Below, one piece after another: positions 34,607 to 47,666 of a stretch of DNA of 64,000 nucleotides; position 1 is the stretch's first letter, and every line of letters begins with the position of its first letter. The notes beneath the pieces are model-generated. The model was not told where the DNA came from. It saw nothing but the letters and a program-made list of their open reading frames with translations, and made no database searches. Where the stretch lies: the NCBI GenBank assembly GCA_022432975.1, contig CM039511.1:23276557-23340556 (forward strand), read 5' to 3'. This DNA comes from Begonia masoniana. Its lineage: Eukaryota; Streptophyta; Magnoliopsida; Cucurbitales; Begoniaceae. Position numbers and translations under genes: made by a program.

Positions 34607-36729
34607 TGTAACGCCCCGAGTTATCTGAACCCAGTTCCCTACACAAGATACTGAACAGAACTATGACTTTTTGAGAAAATTTTAAAATTTCATTCAATGA
34701 TTAAGATTTGACTCTTAAAATGTTAAAACTTGCAGCGGAAAAATCATCGTATATAAAAAAAAACAATATTTATTAAATAGTTAAAATAATCAAGACGGTT
34801 GGTTGAAAGAGAAAAGAAAACAGAACACATCGACCGATCACTAAATGACAAAAGTCTTTTACTCACAAACAAAACAGAACACATCGACCGATCACTAAAC
34901 GACAAAACACCTCTACCGCACAGACCACGTGATATCCATGCGATTGAAATAATTCGGCAGACGACGTCTACCGCTCACAAACAACAAACATTCTCAGCCT
35001 ACATCTTCCGATTTCAAAATGACAAGGCTACTAAAGACTTATGCCGAAGACATTTACCGATAGCTTCTACTGGAGACATCTTCCGATGGCTTCTTCTGAA
35101 GACATCTTCCAATTACAAAACGACAAATTTCCTCCTACATCTTCCGATAGATATAATATTCGACATCACCCGGTCACAAAAAGAAAAATTCTAATACTCA
35201 CATCCACCGACGGACTACATCCACCGATAGACAAAACTCTCGACTTCTACCAATGGACTAAATCCACCAATAGACACAACTCTCGGCTTCTACCGATAGA
35301 CATCATCTACCGATAGATCAAAACACTCAACGAAAACAGCATAACAACAATTTCACTATAAACAAAGAAAACTCTGACTACCAAAAGGACTTGAGCATTT
35401 TGCTAAAACCGTTCAAAACTACTTAAATCCGCGTTCTACTTCAAAATTTGGTAAAAACTACTATTAAAACTAACAAAGTATCATTATCAGAAAAAGTCTC
35501 AAATCATATTCAAAACATCAAAACTACTACTGTCACTAAAACTCTCAACATGTTTAAATTGAATCATGGTTCACTAAACCTTTTCATTTACTGACACCAG
35601 TTAAACCACCCCATCAGTTCACCAAGTCGAGGCATGAATGTGCTCCCCCAACCAGCCTATTCCTCAACATGCTCAGAAAACACTCCTGCAGTCACTTCTT
35701 CACCTACATCACAAAACTCATCTATTAGCCTAATGCTAAGTAAGTAAAGCAAAAATGAAATGGAATGCTGAAACATAAACTCCTAAACATACAATTTCTA
35801 CTTTCTCATCTCAGTTGCATATGCATTCGTTTCTGATCTGATCCCCCTGTGAAATTGGGAGTTGGATCACTCCTCCCAAAGTCATACATCCTCTCTCTCA
35901 ATTAAGGGGCGGATTAGTTCCCTTAACAACTGTTCAGATCTCCCTGTGAAATTGGGATTTGGATCACTTCTCCCAAAGTCATACATCCTCTCTCTCGATT
36001 ACGGAGCAGATTAGTTCCCTTAACAACTGTTACAGTCTGTTCATTCCTTACCATGCCATTTCATGTAAATTCATTTTCGCGTAGTTTCAAAATATGATGC
36101 ATGACATACAAACACATTCAAGCATGCATAACCCTACTGTTTTGTGATGTAGGCCCGAAGGCACAAGCATACTTTACTTACCTTGTCTCCTAGAGATTGT
36201 ATTGGGTGGAAGACTACCTCAGAAGCTTACTCAAACCTAAAGCCATAGACAGAATATACATTATATTTTCTCTAAACTCCATTCTAAATCGCTAGAATTC
36301 TGGAGACACTAGTTTGGAAGCTTAGTTCATTGAGCATTCCCGATTTACCACAAATCCTGACTAGCTCACACATACGGCATTCACAGAACTCACATTTATA
36401 CTCTCCCCAATCATCGATAGCTACTAGTACAGTAAGGAATCGAAATAGAATTCACCTAGTTTGGAGAAGAATCGAGTAGAAGAGTCGCCTAGAGAACTCT
36501 GCCGCTTAAGCTGAAAACCGAAAGAGGAAAAATAGGGAATAGTGGCGGCTTCAGTGCATTAATCACAAAGTCTCTTCCCTTAAATAGGTTATCCACTTTA
36601 TATCTCGATTTACCATTATGCCCTTACTTAGTCACTCATTAACCTAATCAGTAATTCCCCCAATATCTTCCATAAAATGTATACTATTAATTGATAAGAT
36701 AAGTCGGTTCAATGAAACCGGGTGCTACA
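34607..36729 (-). repeat. 3' LTR of the chromovirus
   Basis: Left LTR. In the sense orientation it has a GTAAGT with GGGCCTACATCAC (complement at 36130-36190), duplicated CCTCTCTCTC.ATTA blocks (35880-36030), the CTTACTTAGCATTAGGCTAAT...GTAGGTGA core (complement at 35697-35745), and a zone of CATCTTCCGAT/CATCTACCGATAG words (34830-35330). Confidence 0.88.
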
Positions 36730-36769
36730 ATTCACCCTCCTTAAAAGAATTTTGTCCTCAAAATTCAAT

Positions 36770-39700
36770 ACTGAATAATTCTGGATGTTGGTCCATCATG
36801 TCTTGCTAGCGCTCCCAAGTTGTCTCCTCTATGTTCTTGTTTTGCCAAAAGACTTTCACCAGTGGAACTTCTTTGTTGCACAACATTTTCACAGCATAGT
36901 CTAGGATCCTTACTGGTTTCTCCTCATATGCAAGGGTAGGATGAACTTGAATACTCTACTGTTCCACAATCTGTGATGGATCTCGTACACACTTCTTCAA
37001 CATGGAAACATGGAACACATTATGGATTCCTTCCATAGAGGTTGGTAGCTGTAATTCGTAAGCTACCTTCCCAATCCTTTTCAAGACTGAAAAGGGTCCA
37101 ATAAATCTGGGGTTCAACTTGCCTCTCTTACCAAATCTCACAACTCCTTTGAATGGTGAGATCTTAAGAAAAACTTTATTACCTATTTCAAATTCTAATT
37201 CTCTGCGTCTTCCGTCGGCATAGCTTTTCTGTCAGCTTTGAGCTGTTAAGATCCTCTGGCGGATGAGGGCAACCTTCTCAACAGTTTGTTGCACAATGTC
37301 AGGACCAAGCAACTGTGCTTCACCAACTTCATCCCAGTACAAAGGTGATCTACATTTTCGTCCATACAATGAAGGTGCCATCCCTATTGTTGCCTGAAAA
37401 CTGTTATTATAAAAAAACTCCACCAATGATAAATATTTACTCCAAGATCCTTCAAAATCTAATATGCATGCCCAGAGCATATCTTCTAAGGTATGAATAG
37501 TTCTCTCGGATTTTCCGTCTGTTTGAGGGTGAAAAGCTGTGCTAAAACTAAGCTATGCTAAAACTAAGCTGTGTTCCCATAGCCTTGTGCAAACTCTTCC
37601 AAAACTTAGACGTGAATCGAGAATCTCGGTCTGAAACTGTGGTACCTGGAACTCCATGTTACCTAATAATCTCTTACACATACAATTCAGCAAGCTGATC
37701 CATCGAGTATGTCATCCTCATAGGCAGAAAGTGAGCAGATTTGGTTAATCGATCAACTATCACCCAGATTGTATCATGTCCCTTTGCTGTTCTAGGCAAT
37801 CCCACAACAAAGTCCATCGTTACATGCTCCCATTTCCATTCGGGAACTGGTAAGGGTTGTAATGTTCCTGTAGGCCTCTAATATTCAGCTTTAATCTGCT
37901 GATAACACAAACATGATCCTACATACTCTGCCACACACCTTTTCATACTTGGCCACCAATAATGCTGTTTGAGGTCCTTGTACATCTTCGTACTTCCAGG
38001 GTGGACAGAAAATCTAGAAGAACGTGCTTCCGAAAGGATCTCATCTCGAAGTTCTTTAATGGCAGGAACAAACCATCTATTTCTAAACTTAAGGATCCCA
38101 TTATTGGAATAATTGAAATCTGAATTAACAGTAGATTCTATGCTTAATCTGTACTTGTTGCACTCTACATCATTTGTCTGAGCTTCCTTTATTCTTTCTA
38201 GAATGGTAGGTCTCAAGGATATGGCAGTAAGCATGGCTGACACACTGTGCACTTCTTCTAGATTAAACCTTTGGAATTCTGACTCTAAAACTAATGGCAT
38301 ATCGAAAATCATAGCTGGGGTTGATGTTGTCACTCTGCTCAAGGCATCGGCCACTACATTAGCTTTGCCGGGATGGTATTTGATCTCAAAATCGTAATCC
38401 TTGACAAACTCCAACCACCGACGTTGCCTCATATTTAGTTCTTTCTGTGTGAAGATATATTTCAGACTTTTATGGTCCGAGAATATTTCACAAGTTTGTC
38501 CATACAGGTAATGCCTCCAAATTTTAAGTGCAAATACTACTGCAGCTAATTCCAAGTCATGTGTAGGGTAATTCTTCTCATGTGTTTTCAACTGTCTAGA
38601 AGCATAGACTATTACCTTTCCTTCTTGCATCAAGACACACCCAAGTCCAATCTTGGATGCATCAACCATTCTCGACAGGAAGGGTTAATATTGGGGCATT
38701 GGTCAGTTTCTGTTTCAAAGTCTGGAAACTGGATTCGCATTCCTCAGTCCATGCATACTTAATGTTTTTCCTGGTTAACCAGGTGAGGGGTGTTGCAATC
38801 TTTGAAAATCCTTCAATAAATTTTATGTAATATCCTGCTAATCCAAGGAAACTCCGAATATCTGCAGCACTCTTTGGTTGGGGCCACTCCTTAACTCCTT
38901 AAACCTTGGCTGGATCGATGGATATTCCATCTCCAGAGATCACGTGACCAAGAAAGTGAACTCTGTCCAACAAAAACTCACATTTGGAAAAATTAGCATA
39001 AAGTTGGTGCAGTCTAAGTACTCCTAACACCAAACTCAAATGCCTTGCATGCACTTCCTTAGTACTAGAATAGATTAGAATGTCATCTATAAACACTATG
39101 ACAAACTTGTCCAAATACTCATGAAACACTCTATTCATAAGATCCATGAAGGCTGCCGTGCATTTGTCAATCCAGAGGACATAACCAAAAACTCATAATG
39201 TCCATACCTTGTGCGAAAGGCAGTCTTTGGGATATCTTCAGATCTAACCTTCAACTGATAATAACCGGACCTTAGATCAATTTTTGAGAAGACTCTTGCA
39301 CCATTAAGTTGGTCGAATAAATCGTCAATCCTTGGCAATGGGTACTTGTTTTTGACAGTTAGCTTATTTAGTTCTCGATAATCAATGCACATCCGCATCG
39401 ATCCATCCTTCTTTTTGACAAAAAGGACAGGTACACCCCACGGTGAAAAACTAGGGCGTATGAACCTTTTCTCTAACAGATCCTCCAACTACTTTTTTAA
39501 TTCTTTAAGTTCTGTTGGTGCTAGCCTATATGGATTCTTAGACACAGGCTCAGCACCGGGGTAAACATCTACAACGAATTCAATTTCTCTATCTGGTGGT
39601 AAACCAAGAAGGTCATCTAAGAATACTTCAGGAAAGTTTTGGACAACTAAGACATTTTGTGGATTTGTCTTCCCTACAAGTTGTGTGTCTAAAACGCTAG

Positions 39701-41217
39701 CTAAGAAGCACGAATACTCTCCACATGGGGAAGGTCTAGTGTTAATAGAAGTCATCACAGACAATTCTTTACTCTTCTTCGAAGCTTGAAAGGTATGTTT
39801 CAAACTACTAGGGGGTTGGAAGCTAACTATTCCAGTCCTACAATCAATTGTGACGTGGTGCTTAAACAACCAGTCCATTACTAGGATTACATCAAATCCC
39901 ATTATATCTATAATAATGAGATCAGCAGGTAAATTCTTGTTTCCCACTATCACCACACTATTAAGTATCACTCGGCTAGAGTGCATGCATTCACCAGAGG
40001 GTAACGTGACATTAAACATATATTCAGATGGCATAGGTTGTACATCTAGCTTAACAGCAAATGCAGATGCTATAAATGAATGTGTTGCACCAGAATCTAT
40101 TAAAGTAAAAGTAGGTATAGAGTTGATCAATATAGTACCTGATACAACAGCGGGCTGTTCCTCACTCGACTCCATCATGGAGAATATCCTTGGTTTAATC
40201 ATAGCAGGGCCACTTTTAGAAGCTAGGCAGTCTCCTCTAATATGGCCGACCTTGTTACAATTATAGCATCTAGTGATTCTAGGCTTCGGGCATTCTTTGA
40301 TCGTGTGTCCAACCTCCTCACAGTTGAAACACTTCCCAAAGCCCAATTTGCACTCGCCCGGGTGGTTCTTCAAACACTTAGGACACTGGGGGAATTTTCT
40401 GACATTCTGTTTCTTCCCTCCTGTTCCTTGGCTATTCTGGCCTTCACTAGGCCTCTTCATTCCTCTTTGTTGGTGTGGCTGGACAAACTTTTGTGGGACC
40501 TTCTTTTGTACAGCACACTTCCTTTCAGCTTCTTCAACCTCCAGAGCAGTGGACACAACTTCGCTGAATGACAAGCCTTTAATACCACAAAATTTAACTC
40601 CTCGGTAAATTTCCGGCTTCAGCCCATGCACAAATTTGAACACCTTATCCTCGTCCCTGTGAGCAAAATAGTCCAGCAAACCTGGACAAGGACTCGAATT
40701 GCCTACTGTACTCGGCCACAGACCCTGTCTGCTTCAAGTTCAGAAATTCCAACTTTTTTGCAGTTTGGACAGTGCTGTTAAAATACTTCTCATAAAAAAT
40801 GTCATTGAATTGAGACCAAGGCATCACCAAAACATCAGTGGTGGTCTCTATTGTTTCCCACCAGAGTTGAGCATCACCAGCCAAATGAAACGTTGCCAAC
40901 GTGACCTTGTCTCCTTCTCCAATGTTGGCGCACCTAAACATACTCTCAATTTTTCTAAGCCACCCTTCGGCAATAATCGGATCAGACGACTGTCCATCAA
41001 ACGTGGGTGGTCGTAGCCTCCTCAATCTATCTCCAGAATGTTCATTGCTAGAACTTGAGTTGGCACTTCCTTGTACCTCTCGGTTCAAAAGCACTCCTAA
41101 CTGATCGGACTGCTGACGCACCAAATCTGTCAGCTTCCTAATCACGCTAGGATCTTCTTCACATCCTGGATTCGGTATCTGTCTTGGTACTCTTGGTCTT
41201 CCTGGTCGTCTAGACAT
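36770..41217 (-). pseudogene. Chromovirus gag-pol polyprotein, broken
   Basis: Gag starts at 41217 and is open to 40645, with a retrotransposon gag domain (LRPPTFDGQSSDP, LWWETIETTTD, FYEKYFNS). A frameshift near 40660-40680 leads into 39489-40679, with three knuckle-like CCHC motifs (CPKCLKNHPGEC, CFNCEEVGHTIKEC, CYNCNKVGHIRGDC) and a protease with LIDSGATHSFI at about 40090. An in-frame TAG at 39489-39491 precedes reverse transcriptase. A second shift near 39150 and a stop at 38899 split that domain, whose FIDD catalytic motif (about 39085) is intact. RNase H and the integrase zinc finger ([25 protein letters not shown]) lie in 37878-38669. Integrase core pieces and the GPFSVLKRIGKVAYEL tail lie in 36956-37870. 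A chromodomain-like stretch (VKVFWQNKNIEETTWE) is at about 36780-36920. Family gag-pol is normally one long frame. Confidence 0.93.
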
Positions 41218-41357
41218 CTTACTAGATTTCCTGCACAGGGTTAACTAGTCTCATAAATATCTAATAACTAAGGCTAACATAAACACTTACAGTTGTTGGA
41301 GTACTCCCATGCGACAATTGGTACTGATGAGTAATCTTTTGAACGGTTTAACTGAAT

Positions 41358-41370
41358 GTCTCTGATACCA
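41358..41370 (-). other. Primer-binding site of the chromovirus
   Basis: The complement reads TGGTATCAGAGAC, three bases inside the 5' LTR. Initiator methionine tRNA is the expected primer. Confidence 0.88.
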
Positions 41371-41373
41371 TAC

Positions 41374-43417
41374 TGTAACGCCCCGAGTTATCTGAACCCG
41401 GTTTGCTACACAAGATCCTGAACCGAACTATGACTTTTTGAGAAAATTTTAAAATTTTATTCAATGATTAAAATTTGACTCTTAAAACGTTAAAACTTGC
41501 AGCGGAAAAATCATCGTACATAAAAAAAACAATATTTATTAATTAGTTAAAATAATCAAGACGGTCGGTTGAAAGAGAAAAGAAAACAGAACACATCGAC
41601 CGATCACTAAACGACAAAAGTCTTTTACTCACAAACAAAACAGAACACATCAACTGATCACTAAACGACAAAACGCCTCTACCGCACAGACCACATGATA
41701 TCCATGCGATTGAAATAATTCGGCAGACGACGTCTACCGCTCACAAACGATAAACATTCTCAGCCTACATCTTCCGATTACAAAACGACAAGGCTACTAA
41801 AGACTTATGCAGAAGACATCTACCAATGGCTTCTACTGGAGACATCTTCCGATGGCTTCTTCTGAAGACATCTTCCGATTACAAAACGACAAATTTCCTC
41901 CTACATCTTCCGATAAATATAATATTCGACATCACCCGGTCACAAAACGACAAATTCTAATACTCACATCCACCGACGGACTATATCCACCGATAGACAA
42001 AACTCTCGACTTCTACTGATGGACTAAATCCACCGATAGCCACAACTCTCGACTTCTACCGATAGACATCATCTACCGATAGATCAAAACACTCAACGAA
42101 AATCGCATAGCAACAATTTCACTATAAACAAAGAAAACTCCGACTACGAAAAGGACTTGAGCATTTTGCTAAAACCGTTCAAAACTACTTAAATCCGTGT
42201 TCTACTCCAAAATTTGGTAAAAACTACTATTAAAACTAACAGAGTATCATTATCAGAAAAAGTCTCAAATCATATTCAAAACATCAAAACTACTACTGTC
42301 ACTAAAACTCTCAACATGTTTAAATTGAATCATGGTTCACTTAACCTTTTCATCTACTGACACCAGTTAAACCGCCTCATCAGTTCACCAAGTCGAGGCA
42401 TGAATGTGCTCCCCCAACCAGCCTATTCCTCAACATGCTCAGAAAACACACCTGCAGTCACTTCTTCACCTACATCGCAAAACCCATCTATTAGCCTAAT
42501 GCTAAGTAAATTAATAATGAAATGGAATGCTGAAACATAAACTCCTAAACATGCAGACTCCTCCCAAAGTCATACATCCTCTCTCTCGATTAAGGGGCGA
42601 ATTAGTTCTCTTAACAACTGTTCAGATTCCCCTGTGAAATTGGGATTTGGATCACTTCTCCCAAAGTCATACATCCTCTCTCTCGATTAAGGGGCAGATT
42701 AGTTCCCTTAACAACTGTTACAGTCTGTTCATTCCTTACCATGCCATTTTATGTAAATTCATTTTTGCATAGTTTCAAAATATGATGCATGACATACAAA
42801 CACATTCAAGCATGCATAACCCTACTATTTTGTGATTTAGTCCCGAAGGCACAATCATACTTTACTTACCTGGTCTCTTAGAGATTGTATTGGGTGGAAG
42901 ACTACCTCAGAAGCTTACTCAAACCTAAAGCCATAGACAGAACATACATTAGACTTTCTCTAAACTCCATTCTAAACCGCTAGAATTCTAGAGACACTAG
43001 TTTGGAAGCTTAGTTCATTGAGCATTCCTGATTTACCACAAATCCCGACTAGCTCACACATACGGCATTCACATAACTCACATTTATACTCTCCCCAATC
43101 ATCGATAGCTACCAGTACAACAAGGAATCGAAATAGAACTCATCTAGTTTGGAGAAGAATCGAGTAGAAAAATCGCCTAGAGAGCTCTGCTGCTTGAGCT
43201 GAAAACCGAAAGAGGTAAAATAAGGAATAGTGGCGGCTTCAGTGCATTAATCACAAAGTCTCTTCCCTTAAATAGGTTATCCACTTTATATCTCGATTTA
43301 CCATTATGCCCTTACTTAGTCACTCATTAACCTAACCAATAATTCTCCTAATATCTTCCATAAAATGTATACTATTAATTGATAAGATAAGTCGGTTCAA
43401 TGGAACCAGGTGCTACA
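41374..43417 (-). repeat. 5' LTR of the chromovirus
   Basis: Right LTR, colinear with the left copy but with many scattered substitutions and a net 79-bp shortfall. Part of the gap is near 42555, where the first of the duplicated blocks is shortened. The many differences indicate an older insertion than the LARD-like element at 10088. Confidence 0.88.
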
Positions 43418-43422
43418 TTCTA

Positions 43423-44895
43423 ACCTTCTACTACTTTCCAACCCAAAGAGCAGCTGGAGAGAAGAATGGCCTAAGATCCACCAATCAACCCAATAACTTG
43501 GCAGAAATGATAAACAACTCGGTGCTAAGCATCAAGGCTCTCAGAATGCACCGAGAATATAAGAAGGAACTCTATGCTTTGAAGATGAACTTCTAATATT
43601 TTCAGTTGATCAAAAACCATTACAAATGATTCAGAATGAGTTTATAAAGACTCATGAAAATCGGCAATGAAGAAAACAAAAAAAGGAAACTAAAATTTGT
43701 TAGTTGGAGAAAATAGCCGTTAGAGCGTAGACGCTCTCGACCACGTAGGCTTCTATCTTGCTGGTGTACTGTCTTCGGCACTGATTCTGCGTACACCCAG
43801 GTGCACGCGCCACTCGCTGGTCCTCTTGTTTGTGCATTGTTGCTTGACTGTGCTACTTTTCTATGCTAGACTGTGCATGCCATGATGCTGATGTGCACCT
43901 GATGATGTTGCGTGCCTGATGAAGACGTTGTTTGCACGCGCATGCTGTTGTTGTGCGCACTATGGATGCTCTTATGCACGGGCCTACTGATGCCTGATGC
44001 TCGCGTTTTGGGCTTTCTTTGTGCGCGCGCCAGCGCGCCTGATGCCCTCTTTTGTGTGCACGCCCTGCCTGCCATGGTCCTGCTGTGCGTACCAACTGTG
44101 CCCACACCTTCATGTTATGCGCACCGCTCCCGAACACGTCCCTTGCTTTGTGCACCATCTTGAAACCAAGTGTTCCATTTCTTCAATCCGTGCACGCCAT
44201 TCCTTTGTCATGTGCATCCTTCTTTCAAGCCATGCGTCGATGCTCCCAATCCATGCTTTAAGATGGTCTTTTTCTATAAAATTGTCAAACCGATTAGATA
44301 AAGAATTGGTTAATTTGCGTACCACAGTTTATGATCGTCCAAAAGGAGCCCATGGCAGATCATCCTCTGCAGGTGATTGAGGATTTGTCCTCAAATCCAA
44401 AGTCTCGCCGATCTCAAAAATGCCTTGATGGTGTAGCTTTACTTTCACGTGGACAACAACTGGTTTACCTACAAGCTAAACAAAAAGGTTAGAAATAAAA
44501 TTCAGTCATGGGTCTTGCCGGTTTCGAGCTATAGTTTCCCATAACATATCATCCTCTCGGGGAGGTTGAGGATTTGACCTCAAATTTGGAAGGGTGCGTC
44601 CTTGCATTATTTCTTCTCCTTTTCCTGGATCAAAAGGATAGGTGATCAAATGATAGTCTTACTCATTGTGGCCTACAAAAAAGATATAAACATTTTAAGG
44701 GTTGGGCCATGGAGTTGGCCGTGAATGGTGGCTCGTTTGATCATCTATAAGTAAGATCCTCGGAACATTGTCCATAGGTGCTAAGGAAGTCTGATTCTTC
44801 TTAGAATTGTTATTCCCAATAGTCCCAAAGTCTTCAAAGCGATCATGTATTAATGAAATAAGAGATATCCATCCATTATAGTGATTAGTTGTAGT
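43423..44895. other. Diverged LTR-like debris
   Basis: No intact gene. Two places resemble the junction of the LARD-like element at 11190-11240, where TATCATCCCCTCCCGG is followed by GGATTTGACCTCAAATCC: 44350-44400 (GATCATCCTCTGCAGG with GGATTTGTCCTCAAATCC) and 44545-44590 (TATCATCCTCTCGGGG with GGATTTGACCTCAAATTT). So this is probably the 3' end of one or two non-coding elements of that superfamily. A GC-richer stretch at 43740-44170 is dense in TGCACGCGC and GATG words and opens short ORFs on both strands without domains. Confidence 0.45.
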
Positions 44896-45779
44896 TGTAA
44901 CACCCGACAACTTCAACCAGGTGACTCCCTAACTGAATTAACGGCCATGATTATTCAATCTTCACGGTTTAGAATTTTATGCCAAGCTTAATTAATTACA
45001 TGTGGTTTTAAACTAGGTTGAGTGGCAAAGTTGTAATAATGGAGGTTTGAGACCGGTATTTAAAGAAAATGGAAAGGGTTCAAACCTCAGTTAAACCACT
45101 GTAGCCGACACCTTATACTCTCGGCGATTTCTTCTCTCCCGAGCTCTCGCTCTCTGTCAGCTGGAAATCCCTCTTTCGACAACCGGTTTCCTTGCTGCTT
45201 CTCGGCTACTTTGTGCTCGAGGTACGAGTTTGGTAATGTAGCTATCTTTTATTTGTTAAGCTCTGTTTTCTGCTATGTGTTGAAGTTCTGGGTTCTTCAA
45301 CGGCCGAGTATTAGTAAGGGTATTTTAAAATCTGAAAGTGGTAATGTCATTCCAAATCGATTTTGGACATTAAGCAACCAACCCTGAGCTATCGCTAATC
45401 GAATCTGTCTGTTTTGGATTTTAGATTTCAAACTGCACAGAGAAACTATATTAAGGATTCGGGAGTGACTATAGCTATTAGATCCTAGGATGACTTGTGA
45501 TTAGAACTAATAGGATTTTGTTTTAACTACTGTAATGTAAATGTTTTAGGTGAAGAAGTTTGAAGAGAAAGGAGCTCAAATTGCTAAGGAGACCAGGTAA
45601 GTGAATGTACAGGTTTCTCGGTCATTAGGACCCTACATCAAAGGATGTTAGGTAGAAACTCATACAATGATTAGTAGTTCCCTTATGTTACGGTCTAGTA
45701 TTTATGATGATGATTAGTTCAATGTTAAGGTTTTATGTTGGATAGTGCTCTGTCTGTAGCTCGATGATTTAGGAATTTC

Positions 45780-46370
45780 CATGACTATGAATGATGAATA
45801 TGATCATGACTATGAATGATGAATATGATCAATGACTATGAATGATGAATATGATCATGACTATGAATGATGAATATGATCAATGACTATGAATGATGAA
45901 TATGATCCATGACTATGAATGATGAATATGATCCATGACTATGAATGATGAATATGATCAATGACTATGAATCATGAATATGATCAATGACTATGAATGA
46001 TGAATATGATCAATGACTATGAATGATGAATATGATCCATGACTATGAATGATGAATATGATCAATGACTATGAATGATGAATATGATCAATGACTATGA
46101 ATGATGAATATGATCCATGACTATGAATGATGAATATGATCCATGACTATGAATGATGAATATGATCAATGACTATGAATGATGAATATGATCCATGACT
46201 ATGAATGATGAATATGATCCATGACTATGAATGATGAATATGATCCATGACTATGAATGATGAATATGATCAATGACTATGAATGATGAATATGATCAAT
46301 GACTATGAATGATGAATATGATCCATGACTATGAATGATGAATATGATCCATGACTATGAATGATGATTT
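45780..46370. repeat. 26-bp minisatellite, about 22 copies, two unit types
   Basis: Same unit as at 28199-29215, here in two interspersed types, GATCAATGACTATG and GATCCATGACTATG, plus a few one-base deletions (GATCATGAC). The mix of types contrasts with the near-uniform array in the other LTR. Confidence 0.93.
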
Positions 46371-46935
46371 CGAGCAAAGATATGTACAAGAAAAGACTTA
46401 TGAGCATGTGATTTCCCGAATTATACATTTATGCATCCATGTTAGAGTTGCATTCCTTACTAAGCATTAGGCTTATAGTTAAACCTTATGATGTAAGTGA
46501 AGAGCTAACAGGTGAGGATTTCCAGTCCAGAGATGATGTTTAAAGCTGGTTGCTGGAGAATGCTCAGTGTCACAGTGCAAGGCTGGGCAGGCGACTAAGA
46601 CCCCTGGTTATGCTCATAGTATGTCAGTGAAGTTTATGATAAAAAGATGTCTAAGAAAAATAGAATTTCTTATAACCATGAGATTTAGATTTGAATGATT
46701 TGACTTAAGAGTCTGATGATGATTTTAAAGATTATTGAATGGTTTGTTTTTACTTGAGCCTTCCGCTATGCGTATTTTGGATGAGTTTATGATTCTTACT
46801 CATTGAGGTTAATAGTTACTAAGTTAAGATTCGGGTGAGTTGTGGTATTTTCTACTGGATGAAGTTGTTTGATTATTATAGTGTTTTTCCTGCCGTATGA
46901 TAGAAGCTGGATAAGGCCATCATCCAGCTGACGTC

Positions 46936-47345
46936 ATTGGCAGATGTAGAGTGTTAAGTCGTCGGATGATGAAAGTGCTATTTTGTCGTCTAGCAATCGG
47001 CAGATGTAGAATGTTTAAGCCATCGGATGATGATAGTGCTATTTTGTCGTCTAGCGATCGGCATGTAGAATGTTTAAGCCATCAGATGATGAAAGTGCTA
47101 TTTTGTCGTCTAGCGATCGGTAAGATGTAGAATGTTTAAGTCATCGGATGATGATAGTGCTATTTTGTCGTCTAGTGATCAGCAGATGTAGAATGTTTAA
47201 GCCATCGGATGATGAAAGTGCTATTTTGTCGTCTAGCGATCGGCAGATGTAGAATGTTTAAGTCATCGGATGATGATAGTGCTATTTCGTCGTCTAGCGA
47301 TCGGTAGATGTAGAGTGTTTAAGCTATCGGATGATGTAGAGAGTT
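46936..47345. repeat. 59-60-bp minisatellite, about 7 diverged copies
   Basis: Cognate of the array at 29787-31437 (CGGCAGATGTAGA, CATCGGATGATG, GCTATTTTGTCGTCTAG), but the copies carry substitutions and small indels. This may be the older state before expansion in the sister LTR. Confidence 0.9.
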
Positions 47346-47666
47346 TCTTCACCGGATGGTGTAAACATGGTTTTGTCGTCTAGTGACCGGTAGATGTGGT
47401 TTATTCCTCTATCGGTAGATGCAGTCCAAAGGTTTAAGTTTCGCTTCACCAGCCGATACACGTTGCACTGCCCGCCGGCAGATGTGTAATGTTTTCCTTT
47501 GCCGAATGAGGCCTAGTGAATTGCGTATGACATCTTGAGTTAAATTATGTTTCAAAAAAAAAAATAAAATACATTAGTAATATTGAATAATGTGTGAGTA
47601 ATAAGAATTAAATGATTAAGAAAGCTATGGATTATGTGACGATCTCTCTGGGGTCGTTACAGTAGT

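Larger units (their letters stand above)
34607..43417 (-). mobile_element. Full-length Ty3/gypsy chromovirus, inactivated
   Basis: The 8.8-kb element has LTRs at 34607-36729 (2,123 bp, 3' LTR) and 41374-43417 (2,044 bp, 5' LTR), starting TGTAACGCCCCGAG and ending GGTGCTACA. Target duplications are TTCCA (34602-34606) and TTCTA (43418-43422), one mismatch, which suits an old insertion. The primer site TGGTATCAGAGAC reads on the minus strand at 41358-41370. Domain order on the minus strand is gag, zinc knuckles, protease, reverse transcriptase, RNase H, integrase, chromodomain. A C-terminal chromodomain and long LTRs point to the Tekay/Del chromovirus group (inference). Several frameshifts and stops make it non-functional. 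Confidence 0.93.
44896..47661 (+). mobile_element. Solo LTR (family B), shorter-array copy
   Basis: TGTAACACCCGACAAC starts at 44896, GGGTCGTTACA ends at 47661, and GTAGT lies at 44891-44895 and 47662-47666. It is colinear with the solo LTR at 27022-31805: a leader-like CTCTCGGCG stretch near 45120, a GTAAGTGAATGT module at 45597 with CCCTACATC, a 26-bp array (45780-46370), the TTACTAAGCATTAGGCTTA core (46457), and a short 59-bp array (46936-47345). Copy numbers differ strongly from the sister LTR, which accounts for most of the 2-kb length difference. No interior remains. Confidence 0.93.

Noticed and set aside
43853..44380. Cysteine-rich ORFs on both strands near 44 kb
   Set aside because: They come from a TGC/GCA-rich stretch with overlapping open frames on both strands and no domain.
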